Below are positions 44,388 through 53,629 of a stretch of DNA of 64,000 nucleotides, in pieces; positions within the stretch are counted from its first letter, which is position 1, and each line of letters starts with the position of its first letter. The stretch lies in the NCBI GenBank assembly GCA_964409685.1, contig CAYPEJ010000011.1:68481-132480 (forward strand). Reading direction: 5' to 3'. Position numbers and translations under genes: made by a program. The notes under the pieces were generated by a model. That model was not told where the DNA came from, made no database searches, and saw only the letters and a program-made list of their open reading frames with translations. The stretch is from Clostridium_AI sp964409685 (lineage in GTDB: Bacteria > Bacillota > Clostridia > Lachnospirales > Lachnospiraceae).

Positions 44388-45635
44388 ATGGATGGTATGT
44401 TATCCCAAGAAGAAATTAATGCTCTTTTGAATGGAATTGATGATAGTGCTGAAGAATCCACACCAGTTGTTTATGCATCTAAATTAACAGATGCGGAAAA
44501 AGATGCACTAGGAGAAATCTCTAATATAAGCATGGGTTCAGCAGCAACAACGTTATCTACTTTAGTAAATAGTAAAGTAGTGATAACAACACCTGTTGTT
44601 TCTTATGCAACAATGGAAGAGCTATCTAAAAATTATGATAAACCATGTGTTTTCATTCAAATTTCATATAAAGAAGGTTTGGATGGAAATAATGTTTTAA
44701 TTATGAAGGAAGCTGACGTCAAGGTTATTACTGATCTGATGATGGGTGGAGATGGAACTAATATAGAGAATGATTTAACAGAACTACATTTGAGTGCTAT
44801 TAGTGAAGCAATGAACCAAATGATGGGTGCTGCAGCGACATCTCTTTCCTCAATGCTTGAGAAAAAAGTTGATATTAGCCCACCTTCTGCTAGTTTAATT
44901 GACTTGAATGATACTATTTCTTCTGAAGAAATGTTCTCATTTTTAGAAGAAGAATTTGTAGTAGTAAAGTTTAAGATGGAGATTGAAGGCTTAGTTGATA
45001 GTCAGATTATGCAATTATATCCATTTAGCTTTGCACGCGATATTTACAAGAAGTTTATTAGTGAAAGTCATCAAGGAAATGTTCCACAAGGTGCAGTAGA
45101 ACCAGCTGCGGAAGAAGTAAATCCAGCACCTCAACAGCAGGCACCAGTAACAAGTCAGCCTGTTCAGCAGCCAATGCAAGACATGAACCAAGGAATGATG
45201 ATGAATCAGGGAATGCCAATGAATCAAGGTATGCCGATGGATCAAAGTATGATGATGAACCAAGGAATGCCAATGAATCAAGGAATGCCAATGGGCATGT
45301 ATCAAGGAATGCCTATGCAGTATTCTGCACCAATGCAGAATGTTAACGTTCAACCAGCACAATTCCAAACTTTCAGCAACAATGTTGCACCAATGATGCA
45401 ACAAGAAAATATTGACTTAATTATGGATGTACCATTAGAAGTTACAGTTGAATTGGGCAGAACAAGTAAGTCAATTAAAGAAATATTAGATTTTTCACCA
45501 GGAACTATCATTGAATTAGATAAACTTGCAGGTGAACCAATTGATGTACTAGTTAATGGTAAGTTTGTAGCTAAGGGTGAGGTTGTAGTAATTGAAGAGA
45601 ATTTTGGTATAAGGGTTACAGAAATTATTAAATAG
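44388..45635 (+). CDS. fliY: Flagellar motor switch phosphatase FliY (CheC-FliN fusion)
   Basis: A 415-residue switch protein. It starts with a short CheY-binding-like peptide (MLSQEEINALLNGI), then a CheC-like domain with two phosphatase motifs of E-x-x-N type (EISN.. and EAMN..), a long Met/Gln/Asn/Pro-rich linker (about 240-325), and a C-terminal FliN SpoA domain (LGRTSKSIKEILDFSPGTIIELDKLAGEPIDVLVNG). FliY dephosphorylates CheY-P at the switch. Its linker is built from six 18-base repeats. Confidence 0.95.
   Translation: MDGMLSQEEINALLNGIDDSAEESTPVVYASKLTDAEKDALGEISNISMGSAATTLSTLVNSKVVITTPVVSYATMEELSKNYDKPCVFIQISYKEGLDGNNVLIMKEADVKVITDLMMGGDGTNIENDLTELHLSAISEAMNQMMGAAATSLSSMLEKKVDISPPSASLIDLNDTISSEEMFSFLEEEFVVVKFKMEIEGLVDSQIMQLYPFSFARDIYKKFISESHQGNVPQGAVEPAAEEVNPAPQQQAPVTSQPVQQPMQDMNQGMMMNQGMPMNQGMPMDQSMMMNQGMPMNQGMPMGMYQGMPMQYSAPMQNVNVQPAQFQTFSNNVAPMMQQENIDLIMDVPLEVTVELGRTSKSIKEILDFSPGTIIELDKLAGEPIDVLVNGKFVAKGEVVVIEENFGIRVTEIIK
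45183..45290 (+). repeat. 18-base tandem repeat in the FliY linker
   Basis: Six in-frame units of about ATGAATCAAGGAATGCCA start at 45183, 45201, 45219, 45237, 45255 and 45273, encoding M-N-Q-G-M-P with variants. The repeated translation is a Met-rich linker. Such arrays can expand or contract by slippage. Confidence 0.85.
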
Positions 45636-45661
45636 TATGCAATAGATAGGAGAGAAAAAAT

Positions 45662-46024
45662 ATGGCGAAAAATATTTTAATATGTGATGATGCAGCATTT
45701 ATGCGAATGATGATTAAAGATATTTTAACTAAGAATGGATATAACGTAGCTGGGGAAGCTGAGAATGGATTAAAAGCTGTTGAAAAATATAATGAGTTAA
45801 AGCCAGACTTAGTAATGATGGATATTACTATGCCAGAGATGGATGGTATCGAAGCGTTAAAGAAAATCAAAGCTGCAGATCCAAATGCTACTGTAATTAT
45901 GTGTTCTGCTATGGGACAACAGGCGATGGTTATTGAATCTATTCAGTCTGGTGCAAAGGACTTTATCGTAAAACCTTTCCAAGCAGATAGAGTTTTAGAG
46001 GCTGTTAAAAAAGTGGTGGGATAA
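45662..46024 (+). CDS. cheY: Chemotaxis response regulator CheY
   Basis: A 120-residue receiver domain. The acidic pair D9/D10, phospho-acceptor D54 (MMDITMPE), the conserved Ser in MCSAMG and a Lys in KPF are all present. CheY-P binds FliM/FliY to alter rotation. It stands between fliY and fliO as in Bacillus. Confidence 0.95.
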   Translation: MAKNILICDDAAFMRMMIKDILTKNGYNVAGEAENGLKAVEKYNELKPDLVMMDITMPEMDGIEALKKIKAADPNATVIMCSAMGQQAMVIESIQSGAKDFIVKPFQADRVLEAVKKVVG

Positions 46025-46027
46025 TGT

Positions 46028-46411
46028 ATGTTTCTTTTAGCAGGTTCTAGCGGTATTTTTGAATTGTTTGGCATGATAATTATATTCATATTAGTTTTAG
46101 TTGCATGTTACTATACGACAAAGTTTGTAGGTAAAGCAGATTTATCAAATCATGCTGCACGCAATATTAAGGTCTTAGAGACTTATAAGATTGCGCCATC
46201 TAAGTATATTCAAGTGATTAAGGTTGGCACCAAACGAATTGTAATTGGTGTTACCAAAGATCATGTTGAAATGTTAACGGAACTAAGTGATGATGAATAT
46301 GAAGACGTTAAGATTGAAACAAATCAGGATTTCAAGTTTCAGGATGTGCTATCAGTAATAAATAAGAGACATTTGGGAGATAAAAGTAAAAGGACAAAAA
46401 GTAAGGAATGA
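46028..46411 (+). CDS. fliO: Flagellar biosynthetic protein FliO
   Basis: A 127-residue bitopic protein with a hydrophobic segment at about 8-33, followed by a short basic cytoplasmic domain with NIKVLETYKIAPSKYIQVIKVGTKRIVIGVT. FliO helps assemble FliP in the export gate. The sequence family is diffuse, and the call rests on topology, the core motif and position before fliP. Confidence 0.88.
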   Translation: MFLLAGSSGIFELFGMIIIFILVLVACYYTTKFVGKADLSNHAARNIKVLETYKIAPSKYIQVIKVGTKRIVIGVTKDHVEMLTELSDDEYEDVKIETNQDFKFQDVLSVINKRHLGDKSKRTKSKE

Positions 46412-46415
46412 TTAA

Positions 46416-47246
46416 ATGAATACTTATAAGAAAGTATTTAAAAAACTACTGGTCCACCTTTTTAGTGTATTAATAATAATTAGTATTGGGGTTGTTGTTC
46501 CGGCAACTACCGCATATGCTACGACAACGGATGAGATAGAAGAGAGCACTGCATTAGGCGATACCAACACGCCTTTTGAATTGAACATTACGTCTAATGC
46601 AGGAAATGCCAGTTTATCTAGTACCTTACAAATCGTACTGATTCTTACATTAATTTCCTTGGCTCCATCTATTATTATAATGGTAACATCGTTTACCCGT
46701 ATACTGGTTGTACTACACTTTATACGATCGGCATTGGGAACGCAGACAACTCCACCTAACCAAATTTTGGTTGGGCTTGCGTTGTTTATTACCTTTTTTA
46801 TTATGTCACCCGTTATTACACAGATTAATACAGAGGCAGTTCAACCACTTTCAAGGGGGGAAATTACGCAAGAACAAGCATTAGAAGTGGGGTTAGAGCC
46901 ACTTCGCAATTTTATGTTTGAACAGACTAATAAAAAGGACCTGAAGTTATTTTTAAATATAGCAGACTATTCATCGGAAGATATCACCAAAGTAGATGAC
47001 ATTCCTACAACGGTTTTAATTCCGGCATTTATAATAAGTGAGTTGCGAACTGCATTTATTATTGGATTCATTATCTATTTGCCTTTCATTGTGATAGATA
47101 TGGTAGTTGCATCTACATTGATGTCAATGGGTATGATGATGCTACCGCCTACGACCATTTCGATGCCTTTTAAGATTCTTCTATTTGTGTTGGTAGACGG
47201 ATGGAACTTAATTATAGGTGAAGTTGTAAAGACATTTTATACTTAA
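46416..47246 (+). CDS. fliP: Flagellar biosynthetic protein FliP
   Basis: A 276-residue export gate core protein. It carries an N-terminal cleavable signal peptide (hydrophobic core around residues 13-30, ending AYA), then four membrane segments with SFTRILVVLHFIRSALGTQTTPPNQ and LIPAFIISELRTAF, the FliP signatures. The gate is FliP5-FliQ4-FliR1. A repeat array fills the gap to fliQ. Confidence 0.95.
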   Translation: MNTYKKVFKKLLVHLFSVLIIISIGVVVPATTAYATTTDEIEESTALGDTNTPFELNITSNAGNASLSSTLQIVLILTLISLAPSIIIMVTSFTRILVVLHFIRSALGTQTTPPNQILVGLALFITFFIMSPVITQINTEAVQPLSRGEITQEQALEVGLEPLRNFMFEQTNKKDLKLFLNIADYSSEDITKVDDIPTTVLIPAFIISELRTAFIIGFIIYLPFIVIDMVVASTLMSMGMMMLPPTTISMPFKILLFVLVDGWNLIIGEVVKTFYT

Positions 47247-47255
47247 CGTAAATAT

Positions 47256-47329
47256 TCGTACGAACAAATTCGTTACGTAAGATTTCGTTGCGAAAGACTT
47301 CGTTGCGAAAGACTTCGTTATGATAGGAG
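47256..47329 (+). repeat. Palindrome plus four 15-base tandem repeats between fliP and fliQ
   Basis: A perfect TTCGTACGAA palindrome (47256-47265) is followed by four 15-base units starting at 47270, 47285, 47300 and 47315. Units 2 and 3 are identical and each contains TTCG-TTG-CGAA, a small inverted repeat; unit 1 reads TTCGTTACGTAAGAT. The last unit reaches the fliQ Shine-Dalgarno (AGGAGGT). No gene is seen in this 89-base gap. Confidence 0.85.
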
Positions 47330-47335
47330 GTCATC

Positions 47336-47605
47336 ATGACAATAGATAATGTTGTTGACATTGCTCGATCCACAGTGTGGGTTATAGTAAAAGTATCAGC
47401 ACCCATGTTATTAATTTCATTAATCGTGGGTCTTATAATAAGCATTTTTCAAACGATTACATCTATAAATGAACAAACTCTAACCTTTCTTCCTAAATTA
47501 TTGGCAATTTTTTTGGTTCTTGTTTTAACAGGTTCCTGGATACTCAATAATTTAGTATCATTTGCAACAGAATTGTTTACCAACTTTTCTATGTATATAG
47601 GTTAA
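47336..47605 (+). CDS. fliQ: Flagellar biosynthetic protein FliQ
   Basis: An 89-residue, two-segment membrane protein of the export gate. It has VSAPMLLISLIVGLIISIFQTITSINEQTLTFLPK, the FliQ signature, then the second segment. The ATG follows a strong AGGAGG. It stands between fliP and fliR as in all standard fla operons. Confidence 0.95.
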   Translation: MTIDNVVDIARSTVWVIVKVSAPMLLISLIVGLIISIFQTITSINEQTLTFLPKLLAIFLVLVLTGSWILNNLVSFATELFTNFSMYIG

Positions 47606-47609
47606 GCTT

Positions 47610-48386
47610 ATGACGATTACACTTGAGAGGTTAGAGTTTTTCTTTGTAATTTTAGTGAGAATAAGTGCATTTTTGATGACAGCGCCCTTCTTTAATCAAA
47701 GAAGTGTACCTGTAAGGGTAAAAGCTGGTCTATCATTTTTTTTATCTTTGATTGTGTATAATATGACAGATTATACACCTTTGAATTACAATGCTTCTAT
47801 TGATTATGCCATTATCGTAATACAGGAAGCAATTGTTGGAATATCAATTGGTTTTGTCGCAAGTTTATGTATCTATATCTTAGACTTAGCTGGTCGACTA
47901 ATTGATACGGAAATTGGATTTTCTATGGTAAATGTAATTAATCCAGTTTCGAATATTCAAACATCTGTAACAGGATCGTTGTACACATATTTGGTTATGC
48001 TTATAATGCTTGTTTCTAACATGCATTATTTTGTAATATCAGCACTTGTAGATACATTTGAGCTGATTCCAATCGGTAAAGCAGTATTGCCGTCTAACCT
48101 GTACAGTATTGTGCTTGATTTTATAAAAGATTATTTTATTATAGGTTTTCGTATTATATTACCTGTTTTTGCATCTATTTTGGTGGTTAATATTGTGCTG
48201 GGTGTTTTAGCAAAAGTGTCACCTCAGATGAATATGTTTGTTATTGGTATGCAGCTAAAGTTATTAATTGGATTATCTATATTATTAGTAGTAGTTGGTA
48301 TGTTGCCATCTATAACAGACTTTATCTTTAATGAAATGAAATATGTATTAAATGATATGATTACAGCCATGACACCCAATAGATAG
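47610..48386 (+). CDS. fliR: Flagellar biosynthetic protein FliR
   Basis: A 258-residue, about six-segment membrane protein completing the FliPQR gate. The N-terminus has VILVRISAFLMTAPFFNQRSVPVRVK, and the middle QEAIVGISIGFVASL; near the end is VSPQMNMFVIGMQLK, typical for FliR. It begins 5 bases after the fliQ stop. Confidence 0.95.
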   Translation: MTITLERLEFFFVILVRISAFLMTAPFFNQRSVPVRVKAGLSFFLSLIVYNMTDYTPLNYNASIDYAIIVIQEAIVGISIGFVASLCIYILDLAGRLIDTEIGFSMVNVINPVSNIQTSVTGSLYTYLVMLIMLVSNMHYFVISALVDTFELIPIGKAVLPSNLYSIVLDFIKDYFIIGFRIILPVFASILVVNIVLGVLAKVSPQMNMFVIGMQLKLLIGLSILLVVVGMLPSITDFIFNEMKYVLNDMITAMTPNR

Positions 48387-48409
48387 CATAATTTATTCCG
48401 AAGGGATTA

Positions 48410-49528
48410 GTGAAATTGAGTAAATATTTGATACCTTATAATCTTCAATTTTTTGCAAAAGAAGGAGTTGGCGGAGAAAAGACAGAAGAAGCCACTCCTA
48501 AAAAATTGGAGGATGCCAGAAAAAAGGGGCAGGTAGCGAAAAGTACAGACATAGTAAGTGCTTTTATGCTATTAGGTTTCTTTCTTGCTTTAAAAATTTT
48601 TGTAGGCTGGATGGGAAATTCATTTATGGAGATATTCTATAGTGAATATAGGTCTATATCGGATATTGTCCAAGATGGGTTTACGTTAAATCGAGCATCT
48701 GTAATGCTTCGAAGTTCATTATTAGAGATTCTAAAAATCGGATTACCTATTTTTTTATTTTCCTTCCTTATAGCTATCGTCTTAAATATTTGGCAAGTTA
48801 AGTGGAAGATTTCAGCGGAACCATTAAAACCAAAATTGAGTAAGATTAATCCAATCTCTGGTTTTAAGAAGATTTTTTCTGCAGATAAATTATTTGAATT
48901 TGTAAAATCTGTAGTAAAATTATTGATTTTGGGCATTGCAGTATATGTAACTTTAAAAGAAAAATGGGGTTACATTGTGCAGTTTTATGACTTCACACTG
49001 GAGCAAGCGATTCTTGTAGTTGGAGATCTTATTATTGAGTTAGGATTGAAAATTAGTATTTGTTTTCTTGTATTTGCGTTTGCTGACTTATTCTATCAAA
49101 AGAAAAAGTTTGCGAAGGAAATGCGAATGACAAAACAAGAAATCAAAGATGAATATAAAAACACAGAAGGTGACCCACAGATTAAGGGTAAGATTCGTCA
49201 GAGAATGAGAGATGCATCGAGAGCAAGAATGATGCAATCAGTCCCAGAGGCGGATGTTGTTATTACAAACCCAACCCACCTTGCAGTTGCTATAAAATAT
49301 GATAAGGATAAAAGTAGTGCACCTATTGTTGTGGCAAAGGGGGCAGATTATGTTGCTGCTAAGATTAAAGAAATTGCACGAGATAGTGATGTTGAAATCG
49401 TTGAAAATAAACCATTAGCCCGTATGATTTACTTTAATGTAGAGTTGGGAGATGAAATTCCACAAGAAATGTACCAGATGGTTGCAGAAGTATTGGCTTA
49501 TGTATATCGTCTGAAGAATAAACTTTAG
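48410..49528 (+). CDS. flhB: Flagellar biosynthetic protein FlhB
   Basis: A 372-residue export switch protein. N-terminus carries LQFFAKEGVGGEKTEEATPKKLEDARKKGQV, then four membrane segments and the cytoplasmic domain with the autocleavage motif NPTH (N287-H290). After cleavage, FlhB lets FliK change substrate from hook to filament. Start is GTG 48410 after AAGGG; TTG 48416 is possible. Confidence 0.95.
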   Translation: MKLSKYLIPYNLQFFAKEGVGGEKTEEATPKKLEDARKKGQVAKSTDIVSAFMLLGFFLALKIFVGWMGNSFMEIFYSEYRSISDIVQDGFTLNRASVMLRSSLLEILKIGLPIFLFSFLIAIVLNIWQVKWKISAEPLKPKLSKINPISGFKKIFSADKLFEFVKSVVKLLILGIAVYVTLKEKWGYIVQFYDFTLEQAILVVGDLIIELGLKISICFLVFAFADLFYQKKKFAKEMRMTKQEIKDEYKNTEGDPQIKGKIRQRMRDASRARMMQSVPEADVVITNPTHLAVAIKYDKDKSSAPIVVAKGADYVAAKIKEIARDSDVEIVENKPLARMIYFNVELGDEIPQEMYQMVAEVLAYVYRLKNKL

Positions 49529-49546
49529 GGGAGGAGGAGCTGCACG

Positions 49547-51580
49547 ATGAAAAAGGCAGACTTAGGCTTAGGCTTGTATATACTCATTGCAATAGTATTC
49601 TTTATTGTGCCGATGCCATCATTTTTACTAGATATATTATTGGCATTTAATATTTCTATTTCAATGATTATTCTTTTTAATGCAATGTTTTCTAAAGAGG
49701 CATTAGATATGTCCTTTTTTCCTACCATGTTGCTATTTACAACAATCTTTCGTATTTCCTTGAATGTATCTTCAACTAAATTGATTCTTTTAACAGGAGA
49801 TCCTGGAAATGTCGTTAGAACGTTTGGTGAATTCGTTGGTGGTGGTAACTTAATTATTGGATCCATTGTATTCATTATCCTAGTATTGATTCAATTTATG
49901 GTAATCAATAAAGGTTCTGAGAGGGTTTCTGAAGTTACAGCCCGTTTTACATTAGATGCGATGCCTGGTAAGCAGATGGCGATTGATGCAGACTTAAACA
50001 CAGGAGCAATTACAGACGTAGAGGCTCAAGAGAGAAGAAAGAAGATTCAGGACGAAGCAAGTTTCTTCGGTGCCATGGACGGTGCTACGAAATACGTAAA
50101 AGGGGATGCAGTTGCAGGTCTTATTATTACGATTATCAACTTAGTTGGTGGTATTGCCATGGGAGTTATGTACTCTGGATTAACTATGACAGACGCCCTT
50201 AACACATATACGATACTTACAATTGGTGATGGTTTGGTCAGCCAGATTCCATCCCTTATGATTTCTTTATCAACAGGTATTCTTGTTACAAAAGCTTCTA
50301 AGGAAGCTGAAATGAGTGATGCATTACTAGGTCAATTATTTGCAATTCCAAAAGTTTTATTTATGGTTGGAGGAAGTATGGCATTCCTTGGTATTGTTAC
50401 ACCATTGAATACATTTATTTTCCTTGCATACGGTGGCGTATTTATCGCAGTTGGATACATTATGAAAAATAAACTTGGTGTAGAACAGATTGAGGAAGAA
50501 GTCAATGAAGAAGAAGTTGGTGCAGAAGAAATTCGAAGACCAGAAAATGTTGTTTCTTTATTGCAGGTTGACCCAATCGAATTAGAGTTTGGATATGGTA
50601 TTATTCCACTTGCCGATGTAAATCAAGGTGGAGACTTGTTAGATCGTGTGGTAATGATTCGTCGACAAGTAGCCTTGGAACTAGGTTGTGTAGTACCAAT
50701 TATTCGTTTGAGAGATAATATTCAGTTAAATCCAAATCAATACTTAATTAAAATAAAAGGTGTACCAGTTAGTGAAGGCGAGATTTTATTTGATCACTAC
50801 ATGGCTATGAATCCAGGATATGTAGAAGAGGAGATTACAGGTATCCCTACATTTGAACCTTCTTTCCATCTTCCAGCAATCTGGATTAATGAAAATCAGA
50901 GAGAACGTGCTGAGACATTAGGTTATACCGTAGTAGATCCACCTTCTATTATCGCAACACACTTGACAGAAGTGATTCGTAATCATCTTGATGAGTTGCT
51001 TACAAGACAAGATGTACAGAATCTTATCAACAACATTCGTGAAGCAAATACGACACTTGTGGACGAGCTTGTTCCAAAATTATTATCAGTCGGTGAAATT
51101 CAAAAAGTACTTCAAAACTTATTAAGAGAAGGGATTTCTATACGTGATTTGATTACAATATTTGAAACATTAGCGGATTATGCTCCAACAACAAGAGATA
51201 CTGATGTATTAACAGAATATACACGACAAAGCTTAAAACGTGCTATCTCCAATAAATTCTTCCCTCAAAATGAGGTGACAAGTGTTGTAACATTAGATCC
51301 TAAGATTGAGCAGGATATTATGGACTCTGTAAAACAAACTGAGCAAGGTGCATACTTAACCTTAGATCCAGAAAAATCACAAGGCATTATAAATGCTGTA
51401 AACGAAGAAATTACTAAACTTCATAATCTAGGTAAAAGTGCAATTATCATTACTTCACCGATAGTTAGAATGTACTTTAAAAAATTAACTTCAGATTATT
51501 TTAAAGACTTAGTTGTTATATCATATAACGAAATTGATTCAAATGTTGAATTACAATCAGTTGGGATGGTGACCATTTAG
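49547..51580 (+). CDS. flhA: Flagellar biosynthesis protein FlhA
   Basis: A 677-residue export gate protein. The N-terminal half has about eight membrane segments and the FHIPEP-type loop SERVSEVTARFTLDAMPGKQMAIDADLNTGAI. The C-terminal half is the nonameric cytoplasmic ring that receives chaperone-substrate complexes. Start follows GGGGAGGAGG. The stop overlaps the flhF GTG start by one base. Confidence 0.97.
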   Translation: MKKADLGLGLYILIAIVFFIVPMPSFLLDILLAFNISISMIILFNAMFSKEALDMSFFPTMLLFTTIFRISLNVSSTKLILLTGDPGNVVRTFGEFVGGGNLIIGSIVFIILVLIQFMVINKGSERVSEVTARFTLDAMPGKQMAIDADLNTGAITDVEAQERRKKIQDEASFFGAMDGATKYVKGDAVAGLIITIINLVGGIAMGVMYSGLTMTDALNTYTILTIGDGLVSQIPSLMISLSTGILVTKASKEAEMSDALLGQLFAIPKVLFMVGGSMAFLGIVTPLNTFIFLAYGGVFIAVGYIMKNKLGVEQIEEEVNEEEVGAEEIRRPENVVSLLQVDPIELEFGYGIIPLADVNQGGDLLDRVVMIRRQVALELGCVVPIIRLRDNIQLNPNQYLIKIKGVPVSEGEILFDHYMAMNPGYVEEEITGIPTFEPSFHLPAIWINENQRERAETLGYTVVDPPSIIATHLTEVIRNHLDELLTRQDVQNLINNIREANTTLVDELVPKLLSVGEIQKVLQNLLREGISIRDLITIFETLADYAPTTRDTDVLTEYTRQSLKRAISNKFFPQNEVTSVVTLDPKIEQDIMDSVKQTEQGAYLTLDPEKSQGIINAVNEEITKLHNLGKSAIIITSPIVRMYFKKLTSDYFKDLVVISYNEIDSNVELQSVGMVTI

Positions 51581-52734
51581 TGATTATTAAAAAGTACGAA
51601 GCGGAAACAGAAAAAGAAGCGATACTGTTGGCAAGGAATGAATTAGGAAAAGATGCTATTGTAATGAATATCAAAACGGTAAAGCCTAGGGGCATATACC
51701 GTTTTTTCCGTAAACCGACAGTCGAAGTTACCGCGGCAGTGGATGATACTCCAAAGAAAGAAGTTCGTAAAAAAGAGGAGACACCATTAACAAGAGGTTT
51801 TTCACAAGCTTTTCTAGAACAGGAAGAAGCGACGCTAAAAGAAAATGCAATAGAAAAAAAGCTTAATAACCTTCAGGATTTATTAGAAAAACAATTAAGT
51901 ACTGTAAATTCAGAGGAAGAAAAGCAAGAGGAATTAAGTCAAAATGAAGAGTATTTACTTCTTATCTTTAATCAATTAATTGAAAATGAAGTAGATGAAG
52001 TATATGCAAAACAAATTATTGATGAGATAAAAGGAACATTAAAGAAAGATGCCCCAGTTGATCACATCTTGACCAATGTTTATCAAAAGCTAGTATTAAA
52101 ACTAGGAGAACCCAAATTTATAGACTTGCAGAATTCAGAAAAAAAGTTTATATTTTTTATAGGACCAACAGGCGTTGGAAAGACAACTACAATTGCGAAG
52201 ATAGCATCTCATTTAAAATTAAAAGAGAATGCGAAAGTAGCGCTAATTACTTCGGACACCTATCGTATTGCTGCGGTTGAACAATTAAGAACATATGCAA
52301 GCATTTTAGGGGTTCCGCTCAGTGTGGTTTATACAAAAGAGGAGTTAGAACAAGAAAAACAAAAATATGAAGACTACGATGTTGTATTAATTGACACAGC
52401 GGGGCGTTCTCATCGTAATGAAGAACAAAAGGAAGATTTAATCGAATTAATTAATACAGTGGATGAAAAAGAAAGAGAAGTATTTTTGGTTTTAAGTGCG
52501 ACAACAAAGTACAAAGATTTGGTTCGTATAACTGAAACCTACAATATAATTGATGATTTTAGTATTATTTTTACCAAGTTAGATGAAACGACATGTATTG
52601 GTAATATCTTGAATATTAAGTTATTAACTAATGCATCGCTATCGTATACAACGTGGGGCCAGAATGTACCTGATGATTTTGGATGTATGGATTCACAAAG
52701 CATAGCTAAAAAATTGTTAGGAGGAAATCATTAA
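51580..52734 (+). CDS. flhF: Flagellar biosynthesis GTPase FlhF
   Basis: A 384-residue SRP-type GTPase that sets flagellar position and number. It has a variable basic N-terminal domain, an N domain (about 80-185) and a G domain with GPTGVGKTTT (K201), DTAGRSH and TKLDETTCIGN. The start is GTG 51580, one base overlap with flhA, and its stop overlaps flhG in the same way. Confidence 0.95.
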   Translation: MIIKKYEAETEKEAILLARNELGKDAIVMNIKTVKPRGIYRFFRKPTVEVTAAVDDTPKKEVRKKEETPLTRGFSQAFLEQEEATLKENAIEKKLNNLQDLLEKQLSTVNSEEEKQEELSQNEEYLLLIFNQLIENEVDEVYAKQIIDEIKGTLKKDAPVDHILTNVYQKLVLKLGEPKFIDLQNSEKKFIFFIGPTGVGKTTTIAKIASHLKLKENAKVALITSDTYRIAAVEQLRTYASILGVPLSVVYTKEELEQEKQKYEDYDVVLIDTAGRSHRNEEQKEDLIELINTVDEKEREVFLVLSATTKYKDLVRITETYNIIDDFSIIFTKLDETTCIGNILNIKLLTNASLSYTTWGQNVPDDFGCMDSQSIAKKLLGGNH

Positions 52735-53606
52735 TGGATCAAGCTACCAGGCTCAGAAATCTGATTAAAAGTCAGGAAGTGCGTAAGTCAGTGGCTACTG
52801 TTATTACGGTAACAAGTGGAAAAGGTGGAGTTGGAAAGTCTAATATGTCGGTAAATCTTGCGATTCAATTGCAGAATTTGGGCAAGAGAGTAATTATTTT
52901 AGATGCTGACTTTGGTCTTGCTAACGTGGAAGTTATGTTTGGAATTCGACCTTCATACAGCTTGGCTGATTTAATGTTTAAGAATAAAGAATTGAAAGAT
53001 ATTATTTGTCCGGGACCTAGGGGGATCGGCATTATATCTGGAGGATCTGGGATTCAAGAGATGGCCAATCTTACAAGATACCAGATTGAGAATCTGACAT
53101 CAAAGTTATATGAACTTGATGAATTAGCAGATGTTATTATTATTGATACAGGTGCGGGAATATCCGATGCAGTGTTAGAATTTGTAGTGAATAGTACAGA
53201 AGTTATATTAGTTGCGACACCAGAACCTACATCTATCACAGATGCATATGCGCTTCTTAAAACAGTAAATAAAAGAGAAGACTTTGATAAGACCAAACCA
53301 ATACGAATGATTACCAATCGAGTTGACTCTGTTAGGGACGGGGAAGAACTCTTTGATAAGCTAAATGTAGTAGTAAACCGTTTTCTTGATGTGAAGATTG
53401 AATATCTTGGAGCAGTTCCTCAAGATTCCAATGTATCAAAAGCGGTAATGCGACAAGTTCCATTTTCAATAGCTTATCCAGATACACACGCTACAAATGC
53501 AATTGGTCATATTGCAGAAAAACTCCTCGGAAATAAACTTAATACTCAGACGGAAAAGAAGGGTATTACGTACTTATTTTCAAAATTTATGCATAGACGA
53601 CAATAA
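52734..53606 (+). CDS. flhG: MinD-like ATPase FlhG (YlxH)
   Basis: A 290-residue deviant Walker A ATPase. The P-loop is SGKGGVGKSN, with VIILDADFGLANVEVMFG and IIIDTGAGISD. The Gln/Arg-rich N-terminus preceding the P-loop includes a short segment that could stimulate FlhF (RLRNLIKSQ). With FlhF it limits flagellar number. The start overlaps flhF by one base. Confidence 0.93.
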   Translation: MDQATRLRNLIKSQEVRKSVATVITVTSGKGGVGKSNMSVNLAIQLQNLGKRVIILDADFGLANVEVMFGIRPSYSLADLMFKNKELKDIICPGPRGIGIISGGSGIQEMANLTRYQIENLTSKLYELDELADVIIIDTGAGISDAVLEFVVNSTEVILVATPEPTSITDAYALLKTVNKREDFDKTKPIRMITNRVDSVRDGEELFDKLNVVVNRFLDVKIEYLGAVPQDSNVSKAVMRQVPFSIAYPDTHATNAIGHIAEKLLGNKLNTQTEKKGITYLFSKFMHRRQ

Positions 53607-53629
53607 TAGAAGTAAAGGGGAGGTCACAT

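Noticed and set aside
45015..45404. Minus-strand frame rich in His/Leu/Trp in fliY
   Set aside because: It arises from the FliY linker repeat read in reverse and shows no protein features.
47212..47445. Minus-strand frame with repeated R-N-E-V-F
   Set aside because: It is the 15-base repeat array read backwards; the repeat itself is reported instead.
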